Source: Cocos nucifera (lineage: Eukaryota; Streptophyta; Magnoliopsida; Arecales; Arecaceae). Taken from it: a DNA stretch of 64,000 nucleotides. Positions 46,655 to 58,757 of the stretch are shown here, piece by piece (the stretch's first letter is position 1; each line of letters opens with the position of its first letter). A program made the position numbers and the translations under genes. The DNA is taken from NCBI GenBank assembly GCA_006176705.1, contig QRFJ01003045.1:1-64000 (forward strand). Reading direction: 5' to 3'. The notes under the pieces were generated by a model that was not told the DNA's origin, made no database searches, and saw only the letters and a list, made by a program, of their open reading frames with translations.

Positions 46655-48643
46655 ATTAGGATAATTTAGCTTGAGTCTAACCATGAGGAGAAAACTAGGT
46701 TAATTGCTGAACCAATCAATTACAAATTCTATAAATAATCTATCTAATGTCTACCAACCATCTGGACTTAATTATCAATCCAATGTCCCACTTAAGAATT
46801 CCTAATTTGAGAATGATAAAGCAATTTCTTAACTTAGAAGTAGTAAGATTCTTAAGGATTAACATACCAGATCAGGTAAGAGGAGACTAGTTATTGATTA
46901 CTACCAAAATAAAAAATAGAAAGAAGAGGTTAGTACTGAAACTAAATACATAGAAAAATCTAAGCCCAGAACTATTACTAATGCTAGTTCTAATCTAAAT
47001 AAGATAGATAAAGAAAAGAAGAGAATAGATGGTTTATCCGAGATCTATAAACCTAAAATTTCATTCCCTTCAGCCCTAGAAAGCCAGTTTCTTCTCAAAA
47101 GAACAAAGGCATGCAATGAAGTGCCCAATAGAGTTGTTATAAGCAAGATCATATTAATTTACTTTTCTAGAATTTAAACTTGCCTTAGTTCATCTTCTAG
47201 TATCCATTATATCATAATTAACATCCTAATATAAAAAACTTCATTCATGAAACATTAGAAGATTCAAGTAAAAAAATTATTGACAAAAGAAGGGTCTGAG
47301 AATGGGGTCATAAACTATATTCCAAAAATTAGTAATGAATATATCAATAAAGAGATAATAAGCCATCTTTCTAAGATTAGCAATCCAAAATCATTGAAAT
47401 TTGTCAATCTAGTATTTGACATGAGATAGATAGATTGTATTGCGTATGGTTGAAAATGATAAACTTAGCACTTGTTGGAAGGCAACCCAATATTTATTTT
47501 TTTTTAATTTAATTTATTTTTTTAGTTTACTTTTTTTTTTAGATCATGTTGAATAAGTTGGATGGAGAGCTAAAATTTTCAAAGACCTAAACTGGATCAA
47601 AAATATATTGAGTCAGGTGTATTCTTTTTTGTTCTTTATTATATTCTTTATTTTTCTTTCTCCATTAAGGACAATATCAATTAAGTTAGGGGGGATAATA
47701 AAAATTTTTAAAGTTTTTGAAGAAGTTAGTATTTAGCATTTAGACACCTGATTATGCTTAAAAATTGATTTGAACTAAGCATTTTTAAAAAAAAATAATG
47801 TATAGATCAGAGAATTTATGAATATTGATGGGATTCAAGTATTTAAGAAAATTTAAATAAAAATTTAAGTTTAGAATATAAATAATTTTTTTTGAGCATT
47901 TCTAATTTTTTCTATCAACATCAAAAAAGAGTCTACTTTTTATGGGCTTGTGTAGGATAACTATACATTTCTTCATAAAAATTAATTTTAAAATAAAATA
48001 ACTTTTAAGTACTTCTCACTGAGTAATCGAACCTCTTTGTCTAAAAGCATTGATCGTAATCCAAAAGATGGAAGGCAAAAGTAGCTTTATAAAGCTGGCC
48101 TAACTTATTATAACACATTGATTCGAACTAGTAAGCTCGAGAGGTATTTTATAATACCTTAGTGTTCTAAATCAACATTGGAAGTCATTGGCCCAAGGAC
48201 TTTACTAAAGGATCAAAAAAGCTTAAGAGGTTTATGACACTAAATAGTGATATAATATTAAAAAAATACATTGATTTTTCATCAAATAATCAAATCCTAT
48301 TGCTAACCGTCAACAATGATATTTACATCAAAAAGTGAGGCAATATTGAATAAAAAAATTAATAAATGAAGGATGCGGAGTAATAATATACTACCATATG
48401 AAAAGTTTAATGATGAAGTATTAAAGATAGGAAAATTTTTTTTAAAAAAATTAAAATTAATATTCTTTACTTAATTTTAATTATTGCGTAAGTACTAATA
48501 ATTCGATAACATATTCTTATATGGCTCTACTGAACCAACATCTATTTAAATACCAATAAATTAAAACTCTAAAACTTAGAAATTATTCTAAAACTAAATT
48601 CTTTCTTTTATTCGAGGACCGAGCAAGCTTATGTTAGGGGATA
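46655..48643 (+). mobile_element. T (Athila-type) internal 3' part, no intact pol
   Basis: A short stretch near 47030-47130 reads YKPKISFPSALESQF, resembling the Athila segment between Gag and protease. After that nothing of protease, RT, RNase H or integrase is recognisable. The sequence near 47470 (ggaaggcaaccca) is the signature found after pol in Athila/Tat elements. A purine-rich gttaggggata precedes the LTR. It was separated from the rest of T by the inversion. Confidence 0.7.
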
Positions 48644-50073
48644 TGATAATTACCATAAATACACCAATAAAAATATTAATTTATTAATTAATTTATTTTT
48701 ATTATTTAAAAATTAATATTTTTATTTATTTTTTAGAAAATATGATATAAATAAAAGAGCTCATTTTTTTGTCTAATGAAAAAATTTAGGAGTAAAAGAA
48801 TTAAATTAAATGGTATGAAGTTTAGAAAAAAAAAAAAAAAAAAAAAAAATTGGCTACAATTGCTCGGTGCATCCAGCCAAGCCGTGCCCAGACTAGCCAC
48901 TCCAGCCAGCAAGTCAGCAAGCCGTCCAGTGCACCACCCACCCTCGTGCATCATGAAGTCACAAACCATGGGCTATTGTGGATCGATATTGAAGTATTTC
49001 ATCATTTTGCTAGTGCAGCACATGTATTCATCATGTCTTTTGAAAAGCTCTGGTCCATGCGGTCCAGGCAAGTAATTGTCCCATCGATGGTCATATATGT
49101 TTTGCGGTTTAAGATCCAACGGCTGGTGCTATTTTCTACTTTGATTCAAAAAGCCAGCCCCCTATTCACCATCGAGGTCTCAAGGATCAGGCTTTGATCC
49201 AATGGAGATCTCACCAAATTTGATTCAATGGCTAGCAAAAGTTTTGGTTTGATTTAAACACCCAGAGCATGATCTAAACCAAAACTCCTCCATTGGTACG
49301 ATCGATGGCCAAAAGTTTATTCTAACTTATCTGGGCTAATAAATTATTTTTTGGTATTTTTTGAAGTGTTGGATTCTATCTGATGCGGGAAGACCCAGAA
49401 CTCATAGAACACTCAATAAAATGTGATCTAAGTGGTGTTTTAATCAATTTTCTCTGAATTCCTCTCAAAATGTGATCTACACTTTTATCCCATACGCCTG
49501 AAAGTAAAAGATTCCTACTCTTCAAATCTATTTAAAGACCCCAGGCCTCTAGAGCTAGTTTCTTATCAAGGGAAGCTAGGTATTAGGAAGAGGCTGAGCT
49601 TGGGTTAATGGTTGCTTGAGGCAGAGATGCCAGAGGAAGAGTCGTCTTCTACACATCTCAAGCCAAGCTGATTCCAGATCAAGATCAACATAGTTTTATT
49701 TTTTTTTTATCTTTTTAATTTATTATTTTATATTAATTAATATTAATTTATTAAATTTTTTTTTCTATTTAAATTTTATTTTTTACTTTTTATTGCAGTT
49801 TATTTTATTTTGCAAGTAGATCTAAGATCTTAGAGTAGATCTTAGTACCAAAAATTTATTTCATCTATTTTAATTTTTTATTATATTTTAAATTTTATTT
49901 TTAATTCTTAATTTATTTTTAATTTTTTTTATAAAAATTAAAGATTTAAAACTAAAGCACTGCTTTTCCTATGGATTTGACCACTCACTACTTTTAATGT
50001 ATTTTTAAATTATAAGAAGTCAAAATTAAACTGATAAACATGGTATCTTAATGACAACATCACGGTCTTATCA
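48644..50073 (+). repeat. T 3' LTR (1430 bp), lying in the inverted block
   Basis: Starts TGATAATTACCATAAATAC and ends cggtcttatca. It is the reverse complement of 58758-60271, so the LTRs of T appear as an inverted pair; flipping 45748-54311 makes them direct repeats. A run of 24 A at 48826-48849 is much longer than the matching run in the partner LTR. Small frames within (48733-49197) are not genes. Confidence 0.88.
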
Positions 50074-50723
50074 CTTTACTAGCTCCACTTCACTATCCTC
50101 CACTAGCTCTCTGATCTGGTGGTATTTGATATCAATGTGCTTGATCCTCGCATGATAAATGAAGTTCTGTGCAAGGAACAAAGTAATCTAACTATCATAA
50201 TGCATCCTGATTGTATCCTATGGGATGCCGATCTCCAGCGCTATGCCCTTCCGCCATAAGGCCTCCTTTGCTATCTCAGTGATGCCGATGTACTCAATTT
50301 TGGTAGTGGATAAGACCATAATAGACTGCAAATAAGATCTCCATGAGACTGGACCTCCATACAAGCTGAATATAAAATTTATCATCGAACATCGAGTGTC
50401 CACATCTCCACTGAAATCTGCATCCATAAACCCCTCTATCAGCCCTCGAGCCTTCTTGAACATGTTAGGATATTTCTCAGCACTTTCTTCCCGACTATAG
50501 CATATGCTAATCCCAATTGAATCTACCAAGTACCTGAAGATATCCTTTAGTGCTCTCCAGTACTCCTTGCTAGGCTAAGCCATAAATCTGCTCATCTGAC
50601 TCATTATAAGGGCTAAGTTCAGCCTAAAACATACCATAGAGTACATAATACTCCCCACACTAGAAGTATATGAAATCTTTTTCATCTTCTAAACCTCCAT
50701 CTTAGTCTGTGGTGACATAGGCT
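50074..50723 (-). pseudogene. pol: H copia pol fragment: RT end and RNase H (piece 3, inverted)
   Basis: On the minus strand: MSPQTKMEV, YTSSVGSIMYSMVC, EYWRALKDIFRYLVDS, then the open piece 50218-50529 with GFMDADFSGDVDTRCSM, GGPVSWRSYLQS and TTKIEYIGITEIAKEALW, the copia RNase H core. It ends ..VELVK at the T LTR. The following codons (VHTKKNPADMLTK) are found at 60272 onwards beyond the other T LTR. It is therefore the same gene, split by T and turned by the inversion. Confidence 0.8.
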
Positions 50724-50987
50724 AACTCCTGCTCTATTATGATAGTACTAAAGTCATAGCTCGGATAAAGAAATCGAAAGCATAGTAGCAAATGAAGCAT
50801 ATTTTGCATCGCTACCATTTGGTCCGGAAGATCATGGATCGAGATGACATCAATTTTTAGAAGATCGATGAAAAGGAGAACCTAGCCAACCCATTCACTA
50901 AAGCTCTTACGGTAAAAGAGTTCGATAATCACAAATCGAAGATGGATATAAGATATTATACCGAGTGATTTTCGGACAAGTGGGAGT
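50724..50987 (+). pseudogene. pol: P3 pol C-terminus and polypurine tract (fragment)
   Basis: Plus-strand remnant matching P1 11665-11924: LLYYDSTKVIARIKKSKA, MKHILHRYHLVRKIMDRDD, KIDEKENLANPFTKALTVKE and SKMDIRYYTE. It ends in aagtgggagt (50978-50987), the purine tract beside the LTR. Its left edge abuts H RNase H head to head; upstream pol of P3 is absent. Confidence 0.82.
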
Positions 50988-53471
50988 TATTAAAAAATAT
51001 CTTCTAAAGTCAATTATCAGTCTATTGATGGTTGAGCAATCTTTGTAATTGTATATAATTTATAATAAATAAAAAAGTTTATTCTAACTTTTCATCATAA
51101 GTGTACATCTCCTTTTGAACTCCTATGTTGCGATCAAGCCCTTAGGATTATTTAGATATGATAAAGAGAGGATTTATCGTTTAGTCCTTAAATATATTTG
51201 CGATCAAATGATATGTTGTTAACTAGGATAATAACGTTTATCGAATATAGATCGTTGTATGCCATATAGGTTGATTATCCTCTTAACCAAGGAGTATAGA
51301 GATATTGGTATGGCATACAGATGAGAGGTAGGGGTACATCATCACTGAACATGACCAACTCTAGAGCATTTTGCTATCAAAAATTGCTCTGATAGTATAT
51401 GGGTATAAGTATTCCTCTATCCTAAGATTGCCATGGTGACTTGCAAGCAACTCACTATGCTTTAGTTCTAGACTACCTGAATTTCTAATTCAGTGATGGA
51501 AGATTTTTGTATATAGTCAAGTACTTATGAAGTTGGTGCATGATCAAGATGGGATTGACTACTTCAAGAGCTTGGAGATAATGCATCACTGTATTTTAAT
51601 TTAGCAAAATCTTGGCAAGATAATCCATGTGATGGATTTAAAATTTTAAAATATAATATGGATAACTTATTCAAGGTTTATAGTTAAATCTTGACTCATC
51701 CTTTGAGCATTCATGATCAAAGGGATGAATTATACGGTAACCATATCCGAATAGGTTCTAGAATATTGCTTTACATACATTCGACCTATCCGATCATCCG
51801 GTACCATTGCTACATGATCACTTCAATTGATATAAAAAATTATTTCTATGCTACCGACTTATGTTCGAACCTATGGGGTCACACACATAAGAGGTTTCGA
51901 TCTGATCAGATGGTTAATCATTAATTATAAATTATTCTAGGATCAAACAATCAATATGATTGATGTTTGATCTAGTGCAAGTATTGTAGAAGAATTAATT
52001 AGCAATTGAATTGCTAATTGACTTAATTTGATTGAGCATTAGAGCTGAGATTGAGTTTAATTGAATAAGATTCAATTTAATTTGGTTTGGACTTGATTAG
52101 CTCATGTCTAATTAGTTTATAGGATAAGCCGATTGTAAGAAAGATTAATTTTCTATTCAATTAAGACTTATGTGCACCTAATTTCTAATTAGATTAAAAT
52201 TTAAATCAAAATTAAATATGATTTAATCTAATTTAATTGGGCTTCTAGTTAGACTAAGATCATTCTTAATTAGGTTGTATCAATCCTAATTTAATCGGGT
52301 TTAAAATCTTGGTTTGACCAAAGAAAACTAGAGAGCCTAGTTGGACTGGGACTCTCTCTCTTGCCTAGCGCCTAACTCTCCACACCTATGCCCCCTTATT
52401 CTGATTATTGCATGAAGTTTTCTCACACTAAAGAAGTCCCATGCATGCCTCATCTCTTGGTTTGGAAGTTGGTTTTGGCTAGGTCAAAACAAGCAAGTTG
52501 TTTTTGACCTAGAACTTTATTTGATAGAGTTTGACAATTTCCAAACTCTATCCACTAAGAGGCACCAACTGTAATAAGATTTGATTTGATTTTGATGTAG
52601 GAAAGGAGGATTTTTTGTGTGCATTTCAGGTATCCCATGCCAAGAAAAAGAAGGAGGTGCTTAAGAGTTGGGCGCCCCCTACAATTCTCTCCTTTGGACA
52701 TGTCTTTCTAGGTATTTGACCTAGAGAAGGACTCTTCTATATCTCCCTATTTATGAGGGCTCTTGGCATGAAATTTTGAGAGGCTTTTCATCATGGGGTA
52801 CTCTCTTTGGGTGTGAGATTCTGGGTGCTAGTTATCTTGGGGCAAGGGGTTTCTTTTGGACACAACCTTAGTGTATCCTTGTGAGAAAAAACAAAAGAGA
52901 GAAAAAAGGGTTCTTCTCTAGGGTTTTAAATCTCTATCTTGCATAATCTTTTGAGAGAAATGTGAGGAAGATCTTTGCTCCCAAATCCTTCTTTATTTCT
53001 TCATAACTTGGAAGGTCCAAGAAATTGAAAGAAGAAGAAGAAACATGATCAACCATCAGGGAAGGATCTATAAAGTGCTAGCACGCTGCGCACATTTCCA
53101 ATCATCGGGCCTCCAACCAGCCTCGAAGCCTCATGTAGACAACCTGTAGAGGCTGGATAACCTATGAAGCTTTGAGCGGTATTCTCATACATATAAATGG
53201 CAAGTAGAGTTCTTGACTCATGATCAGGTATAGAGATCTGATCTCTATAGCATTCTAGATTAGATCTAGATTATGTAATGATATGATCAATCCCTTTTGC
53301 ATATTATTTATTTTCAGATTTATAGCATGCTCAATATCATGTCGTATGATCCTAGATCTAGGTGTTTTTATATGCATTAGTAGATAAATTAGATTAATCT
53401 AAGTCTTCTGCTTTTGCTATTTTTGAAAAAAAATTAAAATTTATGCATGAAACCCTAGATTTTTTTCATTA
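50988..53471 (+). repeat. LTR shared by P3 (3' LTR) and P2 (5' LTR), 2484 bp
   Basis: Starts TATTAAAAAATATC after a polypurine tract and ends TTTTTTTCATTA just before a primer binding site. Having pol end on one side and a leader on the other means one LTR serves two internal regions in tandem. It matches the split LTR 15340-16710/40573-41256. A candidate TATA sequence (tatttatg) is near 52748. Confidence 0.85.
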
Positions 53472-53472
53472 T

Positions 53473-53485
53473 TGGTATCAGTGCC
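53473..53485 (+). other. P2 primer binding site (in inverted block)
   Basis: Reads TGGTATCAGTGCC, one base from the canonical copia site, one base after the LTR end. Confidence 0.88.
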
Positions 53486-54311
53486 TAGGTCTAATTGACA
53501 TGATATTTATGCATATTTTAAATTAATAATTTAGATTAAATTTAAATTATAATTTAATATTTAAATTTGAAATAAATATTTAGATCGCATGGTCTGATCT
53601 TATAAAATTATCCTACTGTACGGTTTATCCTTTATAGTAAAAAGGTTATCCTAGTACGTGTTGATCTAAAAATTAATCATAAATATATTAGACATGATCT
53701 AAATAGATTTATAATTTAATAAATTTAAAATTATTTTAATCTAAAATTAAATAATTAGATTATATGGACTAATCTTATAAGATTGTCCTATTATAAGGTT
53801 TATCTTTTACAGTAAAAAGATTATTCTAGTACATGCTGATCTATAAACTAATCATAAATATATTAGATATGATTTAAATAGATTTATGATTTAGTATATT
53901 TAAAATTATTTTAATCTAAAATTTATGATCATGAATATATTTAGATTAGATCTAAAATTGATTCATGATTTTATGTTATATGTATAGTTTATGAATTAAA
54001 CATGCAACTGGTTGATGTTTATGAAAAGAGCCGACCTATTTTTGAAATAAATCGAATCATTTAGTGGATAGAACTAGATTATAAAAATATTTTATAAACA
54101 TAAAAACTATTTTCAAAATATTAAACCTAAATCCATCAACCCAATACTTAATTAAGAATTAAAGATTATTGATTAGGATTTATAATTATGAATTAAAGAT
54201 CCTAAGACAAAAACATAATACATTAGTTAATGGGTTAGTATGAATTAGATCCATTAATTAGGTTAGACCTAATGTTAGATTAAAAAATGGACTTAATTAG
54301 AGTAATTGAGT
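53486..54311 (+). mobile_element. P2 leader, LTR-proximal half (in inverted block)
   Basis: Homologous to P1 6056-6880, including two imperfect repeats with a ..attgtcctatt..aaggtttatc core (53580-53660 and 53750-53840). It stops at gagtaattgag (54311). The homologous P1 sequence (aattagagaattgacta) continues with the sequence found at 45747 on the other strand. Confidence 0.85.
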
Positions 54312-54617
54312 GATAGAGAAGAAGAGAATCTTCAGATCTAATTCGAGTGGATACCAGTAGAGGCCAGGCACTTGCGTGGCTAGATCCAAAACCTTCCACT
54401 GCTCACAGGATCATCATCAGGTAATAGGATTATCCACTTCAAGGTAAATTTAATTTAATTTAATTTATTTAATTTTATTTTAATTATTAAAATATTAAGA
54501 ATTAGATCTAAAATATCGTAGATCTGATCTAGATCAAAGAAAATTTTTTTTGAAATATATCTCTTGATCTGATCAGATCTGAACGAATCTGGTCCAAAAA
54601 ATCAGAATTTTTCTTCA
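54312..54617 (+). repeat. R4 solo LTR, smaller piece
   Basis: Plus-strand R-family LTR 3' end: tagagaagaagagaatc through ggtccaaaaaatcag to ttcttca. In R1 it corresponds to 1148-1462 reversed. It is not followed by a primer binding site. Confidence 0.85.
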
Positions 54618-54763
54618 CCTATTTATGCTTCTAGCCTAGCAATGGATTATTATTGAGTCAGAATCGATTATTCTTGAGTCAAAATTAATTATTTCAGTTG
54701 ATTAAATCTATCATCGGCTAGATTGGTCTATTAATGAGGTAGGTATGATGGCTAATTATAATA
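54618..54763 (-). mobile_element. T internal fragment between R4 and M
   Basis: 146 bases with no recognised domain; assigned to T only by position between two insertions. It ends with taata, the target site of M. Confidence 0.55.
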
Positions 54764-56373
54764 TATTGATCTAAAGATTGATTTTGATGATGATAAAGAG
54801 TTTTGAATATAAGTTATAAAGTCTAACTTTATTTTTGAGGATGTATAGTTTAAATTTCAAGTGTTCACCTTGTTCCAAGTAATTTTTATCAATTTAATGG
54901 AGCATCACCAATCAAGAGGTTCTTGAAGAAAATCTAGACTTGACATACCTTAAAAATGATGGTTAATTAGAGTTAAATCAAGTTTAGAAAGTAAGTCTAG
55001 CCTACAAATAAAATTAAAAAAGAACTGCTAAAAACTTCATGGCATGCTTGGCACGCAATTTGAGTTGATCAAGTGAAAGTTTTAGTCGACTATGTATCAG
55101 AGACAAAAAGCTAAGTTTTAGGATTCAGAAAACTTAGTCGACTAAGCTTGAAGGTCAATCGACGCAGTCTCAGAGGATGGTAGAAGACAAAAAGTAGTGA
55201 AAGATCAAATTTCAAAACCTAGAAGACTTAGTCAACTAAGTCTGAAAGTTAGTCGACTCAGTCTTAAAAGATAGTAGTTGGGCAGAAAGAAAGATTTTCA
55301 AACTTTGTTCACTTAGCAGACTAAGTCAGATTGAGCAGACTAAGACTCAGTCGACTTAGAGAAACTTAGTCGACTAAATTTACTATAACAGCAAGTTTTT
55401 TCATAACTACACTTTTTTAGCTCCAATATTTTTTCAAAAGTTATTTTCTTATTTTTAATGGCTAGATGACTTCTGAAGACCTCCAAAATGAATTAAAATG
55501 ATGAAAAATCTTAAGAATATATAAGAAAATATTTTGAGCATTAAAGAGAATCTTTTTGAGAATTTCATTGAATATTCATTAAAAAAAACCAAACTAGTGA
55601 ACTAAAAAGAGAGGAGAAGGAGTTGATTTCAAAGTTAACCTTTGTCCTTCTATTATAAATCATCCTCAAGCAAGTGAGAGCAAGAGTGAATTAAAGTGAG
55701 GAAGCAATCAAGTCAAGAATCAAGGAGCCTTATCATCACTCAAGCATTCAAGAAGAAGTCAAGCATTCAGCTATCATCATTTGAACTTCTTCTGATTTTT
55801 CAAAGAGTTTTTATTTTTCTAAACTTAACCTTTGTATTTTTATATTTTATTTCAAGTTTCTTAAGGTGAGAAACTTAGGTTGGTCCAAGCCTTGAGTTGG
55901 ACATTTGTAGTGATTTGATTGATGAGCCAAGGTCAAAATCAATCAATGTTGATTTTTAGTCTAGAGAAAAATAATCACTTGTAAGGTTTTCATTAGTGAT
56001 TTGGAACAAACCAACCAGATTGATTATGAGTCCAAAAAATAATCTTATATAATTTTGGTTGGTGAGCTAAAAAAAATCAACTAAATTTGATTGTGAGTTC
56101 GAAAAATAATCGGACTGTAATTCTAGTTATGAATTATAGTTGAATTTCCAAAGGATATACTTGGAGAGTGGACGTAGGTACCGAGTTTAGCACCGAACTA
56201 CTATAAAATTTATATATTTATGATTGTGTGCTTTTACTCAATTACTTTTATTCACTGCACATCACATAGCTAGTTTCATCTAAATACTTAATTAGTTTAA
56301 TTTACTCATTAGTCATTTAATTTTAGAAATATCCAACTCATTCTCCCTCTTGGGTAACCATACCTAAGCAACA
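54764..56373 (+). repeat. M: solo copia LTR (1610 bp) with exact target duplication
   Basis: Starts tattgatctaaag (TG changed to TA) and ends cctaagcaaca. Identical taata flanks lie at 54759-54763 and 56374-56378. The end (ccctcttgggtaaccatacc) is typical of long copia LTRs. No binding site or purine tract adjoins, so the interior was removed by LTR-LTR recombination. The region 55085-55380 has about eight variants of the palindrome-like TTAGTCGACTAAG. Confidence 0.88.
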
Positions 56374-56378
56374 TAATA

Positions 56379-57450
56379 CAATGGCTTCATAAATTGACTA
56401 GGCTGACCACTATTATAAGCATAGTTCTAATATTGGGGCCTATTTTGATAGTTTTGCATAGGTAGAATTTGGGTTTGAGCCCGAGTTTGTTGCGATCTCC
56501 AAGAAAAATTATGATGGTTCCTCCAACCTAGATTATATGAGTTTGAAAATGGACCATTAATTGGCTTGAAGTAGCCTTGTATACTTGGACTTGTTCTTAG
56601 ATGAAGAGTAAAAATTATGCAGCCATGGGATATTTACTCATATGATGGGCTAGGCTAGCACAGATAGGACAAATCTCTTAATAATTAGAGGATGATATGA
56701 ATTATGCAGGAGATTATTGACTTAGGATTAAAAATTGATCTAATTTCTGAGCAAGAAGATTGACTTTATCTAATTTTTATACTGTTAAGTCCAAGTAAGC
56801 CTTAGAACTAGATTCTGGATGTTTAAATTTGTAGGTTCCTATCCGCTTTTGGTAGAAAGATAATGAAGCATGGCTGATTGAGTTTTTACTCTAGATTTCA
56901 AATAAGGCATAGGCTTCATCCTTACTCTTGTTCATGAATGCACCTCCATAAGATGCATCTACCATTTGTTTATATTGGTCTCCTAAACCCTCATAGAAAG
57001 CTTGAATAATTTACGACTTAGATAGATCATGGTGTGGGCATTTTCTAAGAAGTTTCTTAAGTCTTCCATGACTCGTGAATTTATTCTCCTGGAAGCTGAG
57101 CAAATTCAGTGATGGCTCACCTCGTGGTGATGGTATTACCAATGGGATAAATTTTTTTAAGAAATTCATGTTGAAATTTAGCCCAAGTTTTGATTGGTCT
57201 CTCCATTATGCCAAGCCAGTACTTGACTTTATTTTTTAATAAAAAAAAAACAAGATCAATCTAAGGACATCATCAGTAAAATTTTGGATTTTCATTGTAA
57301 AGTAGATTTCTTAAAGCTCATCTAGATGCTTATAAGGATCTTGATTGGTGTTTTCATAAAAAGATGAGAGTATCTAGATTGTGGTTGGCTTGATCTTATA
57401 ATAGGTTGCAGAAATATTAGGTAATTGGATACAAGTCGATGGATCATAGG
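56379..57450 (-). pseudogene. gag: T gag (Athila lineage), broken
   Basis: Minus-strand remnants in order: NTNQDPYKHLDEL and FTDDVLRLI (57250-57360), KIYPIGNTITTR and AITEFAQLPGE (57080-57180), YEGLGDQYKQMVDASYGGAF and MNKSKDEAYALFE (56880-57000), a degraded knuckle CPICASLAHHMSKYP (near 56650), and FSNSYNLGWRNHHNFSWRS (56500-56560). This last motif is diagnostic for Athila Gag. Numerous stops and frameshifts. Gag is the only clear protein of T. Confidence 0.82.
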
Positions 57451-58731
57451 TAGAAGGAATAAAATATTCCTTCATATGCCTAAATGGTTCTCCAAAATTT
57501 TTAGCCATTTAATTATCGAATTTAATATGAATCAGTCATTTAATTTCATGATTGGATTCAACTAGATCAAGTAAAGCGATCTTCTACCATGCATGTACTA
57601 GTACAATCCTAATGCATGATTCAAAAATTTTATTTATTTATTTAAAATTTTTTATGATTTTATTTATTTTTAATATTTTTAATTTAATTTATTTTATTTT
57701 ATTTTTAGAGGAGAAGAGGAGAAAAGAAGAAGAAAGAGAGAAAAAAGTTCTAAAGAAGAAAACCTAAGGAGTCCTAGAGCTAAGAAGAGAGAGAAGAATT
57801 AGTTTTAATTAGGTTTAATGTTTAACTAGCAATCAAGTTGGGCAATCACTCATGACTAAGGATTATCCTACATCTAGATAGCTTCTAACTGCCAAAGTCG
57901 CTTTCAAGCCCTCCAAGTGCAAGATCAGCCACTCGACTGGCTAGATAAGTATAAGATCGGTGGGAGTCCTTCTGTTGCTTTTTTTTTTATACTAATTATC
58001 TTGGCTAGGTAAGCTAACGAAACTAATTAACCACCTTCCTTCAGGATGCAATTTCTGAACCACTTATCTTAGACACTAGTAAAACTGACAAACCATAATC
58101 TGATCCAACTCTCATGGTTTTTTATCTTAATAAGCTCAAGTTTTTAGGGCCGATGTCTAATTAATTTTAAATTAAAGACTTAGGTCAATAAGGAATGCTA
58201 GTTGGTTATTTATGGGCTAAGAAAGGATAATCAAATCTCCATCTTATCTTGATTAATGGGTTGTGCCCTTAAGTTGCTTTTAGATGAACATGCACAATCA
58301 ATTTCAAACAAGAAGTTCTATGTAACTAAATTAGATGCATGCAATTGATTAGATTTGAGATGCTTACCTTATCTCTAATAATCATCAAAAAAAATAAAAA
58401 TAAAACTAATATGATGGAGGCTCTAGCAGTTACGGTTTCTACTCTTATCATGAAGCTTTTAATTGGATTTATGTTGATATTTTTTAAATTAATTTAAAAA
58501 TAAAATAAATAATACTAAAAAAAGATCTAGGATTAAGATTGATCTCACCAAACAAAATTGGTTGCTCTCTTCCTTGCCCTAGTTTTTTTCTTCTTCTTAT
58601 TCTTCTTTTTCTGCAAAATAATCAAGAAAAGTTAGTAAGCAATATTTATAAAAAAATCAAAAGAAATTAAAAATTTATTTATAATTTATCTATAAAAAAA
58701 TCAAAATAATCAAAAACTTTAATGTCCGTGC
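57451..58731 (-). mobile_element. T leader (~1.3 kb, non-coding)
   Basis: Between the primer binding site and gag. It holds a purine-rich stretch (57705-57770) and AT-rich sequence; the reading frame 57552-57767 has low complexity and is not a gene. Confidence 0.72.
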
Positions 58732-58750
58732 CTTTCTAACAATGGTGCCA
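58732..58750 (-). other. T primer binding site (Asp-tRNA type), mutated
   Basis: In sense it reads TGGCACCATTGTTAGAAAG. The Athila site complementary to Asp tRNA is TGGCGCCGTTGCCGGGGA; nearly all differences are transitions. It lies seven bases from the LTR. Confidence 0.72.
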
Positions 58751-58757
58751 AAAACTT

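Noticed and set aside
48733..49197. Overlapping small reading frames near the poly-A run
   Set aside because: They lie wholly in the T LTR, are not conserved in the partner LTR and have no domain.
55085..55380. CRISPR-like array of short repeats
   Set aside because: Units vary, spacing is irregular, there are no unique spacers of constant length, and the setting is an LTR in a plant genome.
57552..57767. Lys/Glu-rich frame
   Set aside because: Low-complexity T leader sequence with no homologous protein pattern.
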